A stretch of DNA of 64,000 nt from assembly GCA_037043015.1 (NCBI GenBank), contig CM073325.1:17153001-17217000 (forward strand), read 5' to 3'. A program made the position numbers and the translations under genes. A model generated the notes under the pieces. That model saw nothing but the letters and a program-made list of their open reading frames with translations. It was not told the origin of the DNA and made no database searches. Numbering within the stretch: the stretch's first letter is position 1; each line of letters opens with the position of its first letter. This document shows positions 55,328-64,000 of the stretch, piece after piece. Source of the DNA: Bryum argenteum (taxonomy: Eukaryota > Streptophyta > Bryopsida > Bryales > Bryaceae).

Positions 55328-56114
55328 TTGATTTTGTTCGGCATTGCATGGCGATGGCTCGATTGGGAGCGTGTAGGTAGCAAGCTCGGGTTGGATTTTA
55401 TGACATTGAGCAGATGCGAAGGGCGGCAGTGTAGAGCTTGAGAGAATGGCGTGGTTGGAGTGCAGGGGCGGCGGAGACTAAAGGGCGGATTGTGGGAGGA
55501 TGTCGCAATTGGAGAGAAGAGTGTGTGACTGTGATTGTAAATACTTTTGATTGCTTTGCAAGGTACAATGCTTATCTCCCTTTAGGAGAGGACTAAGGCG
55601 AAGCGACAATGCAAATAGCTGATTGCGTGCGAGTTTAGGAGCGGGGGGTTCTGGAATTTCCGCCGTGTGCAAATTATAGGCGTGTAGAGTGTCGTATATT
55701 GTGGTAGAGGCTGGGAGTTGGGGAGTGTCAGGCGTAAACAATGAGGTGTGATTATTTCGAATGGGAGCAGTGAGCAGCTTAGGGTATCAAGGAGGCGTGC
55801 CGGAGCTGGTATTTGGTGAAAGTAAGGAGCAGGAAATGCTGACAGCAGAGAGACAAGTTGGGGCGGTACGAAGAGGGTGTGAGTAGGAGAAGAGCCAAGA
55901 GCAACAAATTGAGTGTGTTGGGGAGAAGAAGATATTTGTGGGTGAGAGAGGAAGCCGTGTAAATTTGCACGGGACGCGAGAGCAAGGGTATTGATGAGGG
56001 AAACTTGCGCACTTCATAATAAAAAGATCACATTGCTGTGACAATACAGTGGTGAGGAAAAAAGCCTCGCATATGATAAAAACAAAAACGATTGCTAAAA
56101 ATGCGTATGGCGTA
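55328..56114 (-). other. LINE inter-ORF spacer
   Basis: About 790 bp between ORF1 and ORF2 with only short ORFs. No domain seen. Same A/C-rich sense strand as the rest of the LINE. Confidence 0.5.
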
Positions 56115-57917
56115 CTACACATCAAAAGTTAGGTTGTCTGGAAGTGGAGGGTTGGGAGGAGGACCCTCGGCAGGTCCATTTGTCAGGGCCGAGAAGATGC
56201 CACTCATCTGCAGGCTGTACTCTCGGGAGGCCGAGGTAAGTAACTGCAGTTGTTGAGCAAGATGATTATGATGATGCTGTTGCTGTGACACAACATGCTC
56301 AATTCGCTCAGAGGTGTGGTTAGTGATGGTAGAGCCTATGGTAGAGATGTGGACTGTGAGGCAGTTTTCTACGGCTTGAAGAGAATCCTCAAGCTGGGTT
56401 AGAGTCGGAGGAGCAGGAGTCTCATTTTTAAACGCTGTAAGAGCATCGGCAATGATTGCCCTTGTAGGGCGCTTATCGGGAGTTTTAGTGTTAGAAATAG
56501 GGTTAGAGCCTTCCATGCTGCGGGAGTGAGGGGAAAAATCTATAAGCTTGCCTAAAGAGGAGATACCTTTGACATGGCACCACCTCGTGTAGACTGCTCC
56601 ATTGAGGCATCTGATTGTTGCCACGCCGTCATGGCGCCCATGAATATCTCCTTCCGCTTGGTTATAAGCGATGGTGATCACATTCTTTGGGCTGAGGATA
56701 TTCATGAGGGCAGCAGTGACTTCAATCTGGGAAACATCAATGGGCAAGCCGCGAACGAGAATAGACGTAGTTAGAGCCTCTGGGGCATTGGGGTTAGTCT
56801 TGGAGGACTGAGAACTGACGAGTAAGCGTTGGTTGTCAAATTGGAGAGGTGTTTCCAACAAGTAATGTTTAGATTTAGCAGAGGCTACTGTAACTTCTGC
56901 GAATTCTAACTCTTTGGAACGCTTTGTGACCCCTACGAATTCCAAGTTAGTGCCTGCAAGGTAGCTCACACGGGTCAATTCCCCTAGTAGTTCACGAGAG
57001 GTGTATCGAGAAAGTACTGGGCTCTTCAAGTCTAGTTTACGGTTAGCTGCTGTGGAAGGAAAGTCATATCCTTTCTCAACCTTGCCTATGACATGGGTTG
57101 AGTCTTGGAGTTGGAGGGCAAATATTCTCCTACCGGTTAGTAATGCGATTCCATGTATACTCGGATTTAGAAGGTCAACTTTCATAAAACCTAACCAGGT
57201 ACGTGTCACGGGATGAACCAAAGCTGAGATTGGTTCACGATGACGATTGGAAAGAGGAATATTCATAGAATTGAAACGTGCCAAAGCCACGGTTTGTACC
57301 TCACCTTTTCTCATCTCATTATATCCGTGATCAAATCGGATAACGATCTGAAAGGAATGAGAGAGTCCGGTGGTGGAGTCCGTGTCGGTCCCGAAGGGAA
57401 TCTGTGTCAAGTGGAGGAACTGGCCCGGTAGTCTGTCTGGGCGCACCATGGGGTAGAGGTGCTGAGAGACGTGAGGAAATGCGTGTCTGCAAGAGTAGTA
57501 TTCGGCAAGTTCAGAATCCGGCATCCCAGTGGTGACGACTGTCGAGGCTGCGCCATAGGTCGTGATTTCGAGGAGGCCACATTGCCGATTCAAGTACTCG
57601 TGAACTGAGAATGAAAGCCACAAGAGGTGATAGTAATCAGAGAAAGATGGTATGTGTACCGGGGTGATGGTGGCAGTCTGACCGAGCGTGGGATTGATCT
57701 TCGGTTGTTGCATAGGGGTAGAGTGCTGGGAAGCCACCGGTGTTGAGTGGTGCTGTGGTGGTGCATTGGGATGGTGCTGTTGTGGCACCGCAGGAGGTTG
57801 TAGCTGTGGTGCAACGAGACGCTGCGGACTCGGTGGGTGCATGGTATCCAATGGCGGGGCACGCAGATCTTGTAGCGGCGCTGCAAATGGGATCGGCGGT
57901 GCGGTCTCTGGTATCAT
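56115..57917 (-). CDS. LINE ORF1 protein with RRM-like domain
   Basis: 600 residues without interruption. The N-terminus is Pro/Gln/His-rich (about 1-80). The middle region is not recognised. At about residues 385-455 an RRM-like domain begins with TTSILVRGLPIDVSQIEV (RNP2-like ILVRGLP) and continues through the weaker GVATIRCLNGAVYTRW. The C-terminus has a helical, Gln/His-rich segment. ORF1 proteins of plant LINEs bind RNA through such RRMs and form the RNP. The start could also be an earlier Met in another frame, but MIPETAPP fits the reading frame best. Confidence 0.8.
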   Translation of the reverse strand: MIPETAPPIPFAAPLQDLRAPPLDTMHPPSPQRLVAPQLQPPAVPQQHHPNAPPQHHSTPVASQHSTPMQQPKINPTLGQTATITPVHIPSFSDYYHLLWLSFSVHEYLNRQCGLLEITTYGAASTVVTTGMPDSELAEYYSCRHAFPHVSQHLYPMVRPDRLPGQFLHLTQIPFGTDTDSTTGLSHSFQIVIRFDHGYNEMRKGEVQTVALARFNSMNIPLSNRHREPISALVHPVTRTWLGFMKVDLLNPSIHGIALLTGRRIFALQLQDSTHVIGKVEKGYDFPSTAANRKLDLKSPVLSRYTSRELLGELTRVSYLAGTNLEFVGVTKRSKELEFAEVTVASAKSKHYLLETPLQFDNQRLLVSSQSSKTNPNAPEALTTSILVRGLPIDVSQIEVTAALMNILSPKNVITIAYNQAEGDIHGRHDGVATIRCLNGAVYTRWCHVKGISSLGKLIDFSPHSRSMEGSNPISNTKTPDKRPTRAIIADALTAFKNETPAPPTLTQLEDSLQAVENCLTVHISTIGSTITNHTSERIEHVVSQQQHHHNHLAQQLQLLTSASREYSLQMSGIFSALTNGPAEGPPPNPPLPDNLTFDV

Positions 57918-58889
57918 GTCCTCCGAGAGCGTTGGAGGGTGGAAGCACGCTAGGGTGGCTCAGTTTCGGACAGCGTATTGTACCATTTTTGTGGTAAAAG
58001 TCAACTGAATTTTTGGAGGCAAATTTCTGAGGTACTGTGAGTATAAGGGGATTAGTTTATATGTTTAAATTGTATTGGGAAGTGGGCTTCTTGGCAGAGC
58101 TTTTAGTGTGCGGATTAGGGAGGGCGGGGGGTCAGGTGAGCTGGAATTAATATGGAGGCTGGCCTTCATTGCTTCTGACAGCTCGACCGGTGATCACCAA
58201 TTGCCGCACCTTCCCCTACCGGTGATCACCGGTCGTCTTCTTCTCGCACCTGGCGCTGGCGGCTGGGTATTTGTTGGAATACTCATTGTGCTGTGTGTGC
58301 TCATGAAGTTGTGACGCGTTGTGGAGGGAGGGTTTTGCGCGCAAGTGTTTCATAGTTTTGTGCGTTGCGATGGTAGTTGTGATTGCTTTTACGAGGTTAG
58401 GGTTGCGATTTCTTTGAAGACTGTAGCGAAGAAAGAGAGCTTGTAGTGCTGATCAGTGTAGAAGAACTTGTGCGTAGTAGCGCTGGGGTTGTTGTGTTCG
58501 GGGCAGTTTAGAACGCGTCGTTGTAGTGAGCACTGATCAAGGTTTACGTACACAATGCAGCTGTAGGTGAGGTATGCAGGTCAGTTGAGCAAATGGGAGA
58601 GCTCTCCCCGCTTCCAGCAAGTCTGATTGTTGGGGTTTGCTACTGTGTATCCACGAGGAAAGAGTACACCGACTGCCGTAGATAGTTAGGGTTTGAAGTT
58701 TGAAAATTCTGAATGCCGCTGATACTGAGGAGCAGCTTGAGGCGTGGGGCGTGGCGGGAGAACGGCGAAGTGCGCGGAGCAACTGTCGAGGCGAGCGCGA
58801 AGCAACTGTCGAGGCGAGCGCGGACCAACTCTCGAGGCGAGCAGATTGAGGTACATATATTTGAGATTTTGAGGTACTTTTGTATCTTG

Positions 58890-59048
58890 TTGCTTTGCAC
58901 TTTGCATTTTGTTGGACTACCTTGCTGTGAAAGTTTTGTGAGTCCTGATTGCTTGTTTAGGGAGGTACTTGCTTTGCACTTTGCATTTTGTTGGACTACC
59001 TTGCTGTGAAAGTTTTGTGAGTCCTGATTGCTTGTTTAGGGAGGTACT
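58890..59048. repeat. 79-bp tandem duplication
   Basis: Two essentially perfect copies of a 79-bp unit beginning TTGCTTTGCACTTTGCATTT, at 58,890 and 58,969, each ending GTTTAGGGAGGTAC. Recent duplication in the presumed promoter region of the next gene. Confidence 0.9.
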
Positions 59049-59127
59049 GTAGGACAGACCTAGGATTAGATAGTAGACACGAGTGAATCTTGAGAAATAT
59101 TCACAATGATTTGTCGTACGATTTGCG

Positions 59128-59208
59128 GTTGATTTCACTTTGAGTACGGGGATTTCACTTTTGCGGTCGATTTCACTTTGAGTACGGGGATTTCACTTTG
59201 AGTACGGG
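59128..59208. repeat. ~20-bp tandem repeat
   Basis: GATTTCACTTTGAGTACGGG occurs three times and in a partial form (GATTTCACTTTTGCGG) once, about 260 bp before the start codon at 59,468. Confidence 0.85.
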
Positions 59209-59467
59209 ACCGAAGGCCAGCCGCTTCAATTGACATCTTTCTCGGCATGAGTGAGTAGACTGCTTTAATGGCTATTAACTATAGCAAATTGGCTACAAGG
59301 CTGCATGCTTTGAGGGCCAATTTCCACATTGCTTGCTTTTGCTTTCGTATGCTGTAGTTAGCCTCAGACTCAAGTGAGCTTTATGTTTGATGCTGTTTTG
59401 TTCTTGCTTATCTCTCTCTCGTACATACTAAATGCATGGTTGTTAGTAGAGTTTAGGGTTTACCACC

Positions 59468-62400
59468 ATGGGCCGAGGAAAACAGGGTGGAGACAAGTCT
59501 CCTGCAGATCGCGAGGTGGAGGCCGGGAGGGTGAAGGAAGACGAAGGTGGATCGGACTCAGATGAGGAGCTCGACCTATATGATATTGACGGTGCCTTGG
59601 CGAAGCTGAAGGAGCCACCGGTCGCGCTGCACTACGAGGATTTTGTTCAAGATTTCAAACTTGAAGGCACTGGCCGGAACCCACACCGGTTCAAAAATCG
59701 TGAAGTACCGGAGGAGCTCGTGGGCAGTTTGCTTGGGAGGCGGTGCGGTAAGGATGGCAGATCCGGGTACAAATGGCAGGACTGCACCAACAAGGAAGTA
59801 TTGGCGAGGGTGAAGTATGTGCACCCAATCGTTTACCAGCACGATAAAGACCAGATGCCGAGTTTTCTCAAGATAAAATTTGCACAAGGTATCGCTTTGG
59901 AGCATGCTGAGGGCTTGGGGACAGTGAACTGGGCTGCATATGGTCAAGAAACGAACCATACGCAGCGTGGGAGGTGGGACGCGCAGAGAGCAAAGTTGCT
60001 TCATTGCAAACAGAAAGGTGTCGAATTGACACGCGACGGCTTCAAGAAAGTGAAGCTTGAAAAGGGCGGTGCAACAGGGTTTCGGTTTGCTGGATCGTCA
60101 AGGCGGGTAAGAAAACTTAGCACCTCTTTCTCACTAATTTGTTTGATGGTTACTTTAGTCTTTGCATTGACTAACTGTGTTGTGTGGTTATCTTGCAGCA
60201 CGAGTCTGAGGTATGCGCATCGAGGATCCCATCACGGATGGAGGAGGACATGGACTCATGTACAGGAGAGAGGGTGTCGCACCTCAACGCCAGGATAAAG
60301 GTGCTCGCAAAAGAGATCAGCGACGCAAGGGCTTTATTGGCACCAACCCAATCAAGGCGTGACCTCTCTGCCCAAGAGACGAGGAGCGTGGAGTTACTCG
60401 TGAATTCACTCGAGGGACAGCTGGAGGCGGTAACAGCGATTTTAGGAGTGGGCATGGACGATGTTGACATGCTCGAGGCGAAGCGGAGTATTTTGGAGAT
60501 AATGAAGGGTGATCATGAAGCAAAGTTGAGGGACGCCAAGCGTGGCGGCGAGAACTTGATGGAGGAGCTTCAGTCCTTGGAGTCCACCATCACCCTCAAG
60601 CAAAGGCAGCTCCAAGCATTGAACGAGGAATTGTCGAGGTTGCAGAGTGGCAGCCGACCATCGGGAATTCAGCCCTGGCCCATGTCATATGCAAAACCGA
60701 CAGGGTCGAAGTTAGACAAGAGTTACATTTTGATTACGCATTGCTCATTGTGTGCAAACGAATTTCCTGATTTTGATGTTATTGTCGCTAGTTGTCAGCA
60801 CTTATACCACCCATGGTGCTCAGTGGTAGTATTTAGCAAAGGGAACAAATGCGTTGAACCGAAATGCGAGGGGGAAGCCAAGCGAGAGTGGCGGATGAGT
60901 TTTGGCTGGGGTTCTGTACCTGAGGAGATGGGTCAGTTATCTTGTGTACAAGAGGTACCGGCGCGTATAGAGGAAGTGCCATTAGAGCCGAAGGGCAAGA
61001 CACCATTACTCGCAGGTACGATTTTTACTGTTTGAATGTATCAGTTCTATAGTTTATGTAAAAGACTGGAACTCATGTGGTACTTTGGTACTCGGTGTTG
61101 TGTGAAACTTTGAACACTTACTGTATTGTTCACATTTAGTACTTGTCGACGCAATGGCTTATAGTGTCTGTACTTGAATGTATCAGTTGTATAGTTTAGG
61201 TAAAAGAATGGAACTCCTGTGGTACTTTGGTACTTGGTGTTGTGTATAACTTCGGACACTTATTGTATTGGTAACATTTAGTACTTGTCGATGCAATGCT
61301 TGTAGTGTCTGTACTTGAATATGTACCTAGAAGTATTCAAATTAGTAAGTGTAAAACGAGTTTGTAAACATTAGAAACACATTAACCAATAGTAGTACTT
61401 CTGCTACCACTGTAGAGTAAAAAGAGGAGTAATATTTAGTACATGGATATAATACAAGTACAAAGTTGCATAGGTTAACCATATCTCAGTACTTAGTGTG
61501 TGTGAATGTCTGCGCATGGAGCTTTAGGTGTAGGATATGTAGTATATTTGGCTGCTTGTGTACAAATATAATACTAATGTCGCGACCCTAATTACTCCAA
61601 CTCTTCTTTTTCTTAGTGAGCCTTACTTAGTAGCGGAATCCCGGCTCATTTAGTTGGTAGCAACCGGCCACGACTTTGCTAACACTTGCATGTGCCCCAC
61701 ACACACAATGTTAGCACCATTCTAAGTCAAGGTGTCCAACCCACCTTGACTCCATAACTTATTATCCGGTACTCATTACCCGGAACTCCCACCAACACAT
61801 GGGTATGCCAACCCGGAATTCCCACCAACACATGGGCGTGCCACTTGGTGGCACGGGGCGGCCTTCCACAAATGTCCAAGCTCCCAAGGGTGCTACTAAT
61901 CACCCCCGGAGCTAACCGCCCTTATCCATTGTCCAACTTCCTACTAGTCCCCTTCCACTCTTGTTTCTCACCCCATTCGGGACTTTGCCGGAAATCCTCC
62001 CGGAATCCGGCACTAGTTTTCCCGGGAACTAGTTTGGAGCGGGACTCTTTCCAACCCAATGTTGCGGGATGCTTAAGAGCATCCCACAATGCCCAAGATG
62101 TAGAAGTGAGGCTTCCTTTCCATGCCTCACCTTCTTGAGCCATTCCCGGTCACTCCCGGGAACCGGCACTACTTATCACGGGGACTAACTTGGAGAGGGA
62201 CACTTCCCAACCCCATGTTTAGAGATGCTCCAAAGCACTCTCCATTTTCCACAAGGTGCGGGAGTGAGGCCCCATCCCAAGCCTCACCCCTTAGAGCCAC
62301 CCCGGCTCCTCAAGGCACCACGTACAAGTGAGGAGGGAGACCACCCCTCCTCATAGTACTCTCTGGAGTCTTCGGTAGCCCCCCCCCCTCTTGTGTTGAG

Positions 62401-64000
62401 GGGCCTTCCGTGACACACTTTTGTTTTGGAAGACCACCCGTTTTTGCCTTAGCCTCAAAAACGGGCCGTATCTTCTTCTCGGGCTAACTTGTAGCTCAGT
62501 TATCCAAATAGGACGTGCGAGCCCATTTTCGACATCTACTCTTTGAGTAGATGTCGATAGACTCCTCACTTGTCCCAATCGGAGCTTCCATATGGGAGCT
62601 ATGCTCTGAACATTCGGGAGTCCCGGGAGGCAGCAGTCCCGGAGTCCCGAAGTCCCGATGCTTTGGAGAGCCATATCTCCCAAAGCATTGCGTTGCTCCT
62701 CACGAGCCTTAGCATTTTGGAAAGCTCTTGTCCAGAGCTTTCCAAAGACATGCAACATGCCGCCATCCAAGAAGGGCGACATTTTGAGTCCCGAAAGGCA
62801 ACACTCCCGAGTCCCGGAGTGTCCCGGAACGCGCTCCAACTTTGGAGAGTCATATCTCATGACTCACAACTCCAAATCGCGCGTTCTTTGGACCCATGGG
62901 TGCGTGCTTGAACAAAGTTTCCAACCATGTAAGACACGCCACCAAGTTCGTCCCGAGCACGACGCCATTGCGTGCTGTTTGCTCGGGACTCCCCTTGGTC
63001 ACTTCACCTTGTCTCTTGCCAAGCCCGGGGCGTCACTCCCGGGGTCCTCTCGGCTCACCACGGTGTTCGGGCATCCTTTGGAAAAGGATGTGACAACTAA
63101 TCTGCTTTTTGTATATGCTTTATGTCGTGTTGTACTCTTATTCCAAAGCAGGGGTACGTAGGAGTGCTTTTATATTACCGATTTTATACATTAGATACTT
63201 AGCTTTCTGTGCGGTACTTAAGTTTCAATTCTTTCAACTAATTTGGTGGCTTAAACAGGTCATGTGCAGGGTTCGAAGCTTGTCACCGGCGAACCGTATA
63301 GACCAGCATCCAAAAAAGTGGGTACTTCATCGTTGACTCGACCACCTATCGAGGGTAAAGGCTCTTCTACAGTCAGCATGACAGCCATGAAGAAACCACT
63401 GGGTCCATCCGACACTAAGGCGAGTAAGGTGGGGATTCCATCACCTCTGAAGGATGTCATAGCTGGGAGGTCAAGGCCGGAACAAGCACTTCCAGTGCAT
63501 AAAGTGTCTGCTGTTGAAGGAGGAATGCGGCCAATCCAACAACCATCTCAGACTACAACGAATGAGATTCAATCAATCGACGAGGGCAACAAAGAAGATG
63601 ACATTGATGGACGCCAGGAGGAGTCGGATGTGATCAACCACAAACTCCCAGTGTTAGAAGTTGTAGAAGCCGAAGATGCACATGGGCGTACGTTGCCGGG
63701 GGCGAGTACAATGAATGACGAGACGTTGCCCGAGTTGAGTGAGGACAACCAAGCGCAAGAAGCATCACCGAAGATGCAATCAGCATGCCCAGTCGAGGCA
63801 TTACTCCATGCCCAGTCTTCTCCCGTTGTCTCTAATTCTATGGAGGATGCTAATATGACTCCGGCAGGTGAAGCTCAAGAGTTTTCTGTTGTGGTGCGTG
63901 CTGGAGCTCGAGGTCGGCAAAGGGGACCGACGGAGGATGACGACGCTAAGGAGAATTCTCCACCAAAGTCAGTGGAGGGCCGAAAAACGCGGAGCTCACT
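59468..64000 (+). CDS. Unrecognised coiled-coil protein with RING-like zinc module (3' end outside the window)
   Basis: Exons 59,468-60,106, 60,199-61,015 and 63,259 to the window end, with agreeing phases (GTAAGA donor and TTGCAG acceptor; GTACGA donor and AAACAG acceptor). Start MGRGKQGG in the context CACCATGGG. Residues 1-213: basic/acidic N-terminus (GGSDSDEELDLYD), then a domain I do not know (PVALHYEDFVQDFKLEGTG; FLKIKFAQGIALEHAEG). Exon 2: coiled coil (RVSHLNARIKVLAKEI...), then a Cys/His module, HCSLCANEF...ASCQHLYHPWC...KCVEPKCEG, like an atypical RING. Exon 3 is open for 742 bases and is disordered (Pro/Ser/Glu-rich). I cannot assign a function; E3 ligase activity would be a guess. 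Confidence 0.7.
61578..63095 (-). repeat. Solo LTR related to element B, in intron 2
   Basis: 1518 bp, TGTCGCGACCC...GATGTGACA, flanked by ACTAA at 61,573-61,577 and 63,096-63,100. In reverse orientation it shares with the LTR of B the ends (GTCGCGACA/GTTGCGACA), a GTGACGCCCCGGG / GTGACGCCCGGG block and the GAGTAGATGTCGATAGA block. No internal sequence remains, so it arose by LTR recombination. It lies inside intron 2 of the coiled-coil/RING-like gene, antisense to it. Confidence 0.88.

Larger units (their letters stand above)
49539..57990 (-). mobile_element. LINE, 5' part (ORF1, ORF2 endonuclease and RT)
   Basis: The larger half of the LINE that element A entered. Sense runs leftward: ORF1 (57,917-56,115), a spacer, ORF2 with a long N-terminal region, a 2A-like motif, APE-type endonuclease, RT and thumb up to the insertion site, then on to 18,890-16,131. 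Total without A is about 11 kb, long for a plant LINE. The sense strand is rich in A and C and poor in G along its whole length. The 5' end is not fixed; it lies somewhere right of 57,917. Confidence 0.85.
57991..59467. other. Spacer between the LINE and the coiled-coil/RING-like gene
   Basis: Should hold the 5' end of the LINE and the promoter of the gene at 59,468. It contains two tandem-repeat blocks listed separately and a CGAGGCGAGCGCG-type duplication near 58,785-58,840. No coding region is supported. Confidence 0.45.

Overview
The window is nuclear DNA from a streptophyte, most likely a bryophyte or another land plant that keeps swimming sperm. The host genes have short spliceosomal introns. 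They include a roadblock-type dynein light chain, which seed plants without flagella usually lack, a plant-type mitochondrial ATP synthase 6 kDa subunit, and a DNMT2 tRNA methyltransferase. The retrotransposons are chromoviruses, a Tat/Athila-like element and a LINE. I cannot name the species.

Layout. 350-15,348 is the gene-bearing left part: an RNase H-like/CCCH zinc-finger gene (plus strand, 5' end outside the window or unseen), a mitochondrial ATP synthase small subunit (minus), about 6 kb of AT-rich sequence with a minisatellite and degenerate repeats, then a tail-to-tail pair: DYNLRB (plus) and DNMT2 (minus, ten exons rebuilt with matching phases). About 16.1-58.0 kb is one nested retrotransposon pile. 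A LINE on the minus strand (ORF1; ORF2 with a 2A-like motif, endonuclease, RT and RNase H) was split by LTR element A (18,891-49,538, plus, TSD GAAAG). A carries three later insertions, all in its integrase region: B (23,919-31,972, plus, TSD ATCTT), C (32,013-39,024, minus, TSD AGAGG) and D (39,464-45,623, minus, TSD CCGTA). From 59,468 to the right edge runs an unrecognised coiled-coil/RING-like gene (plus) whose second intron holds a solo LTR related to B (TSD ACTAA).

Most notable. C and D both look self-primed in the manner of Tf1/sushi: the 10-11 bases that should start the mRNA, 32 nt after the TATA box in both, are complementary to a site beside the 5' LTR, and a palindrome lies between TATA and start in both. 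The LTR of D carries a heat-shock-element array (nine alternating GAA/TTC units at exact 5-bp spacing in one copy). C has two small tandem paralogous ORFs between its primer site and gag, identical LTRs and intact gag and pol. A ends in a 729-residue coiled-coil accessory ORF preceded by what looks like a plant promoter and leader.

Many frame breaks in B, D and the LINE are single-base indels, often in homopolymers, while the single-copy host genes read cleanly. Part of the apparent decay may therefore be uncorrected assembly error. All splice models and element boundaries were read by eye; no search was run.
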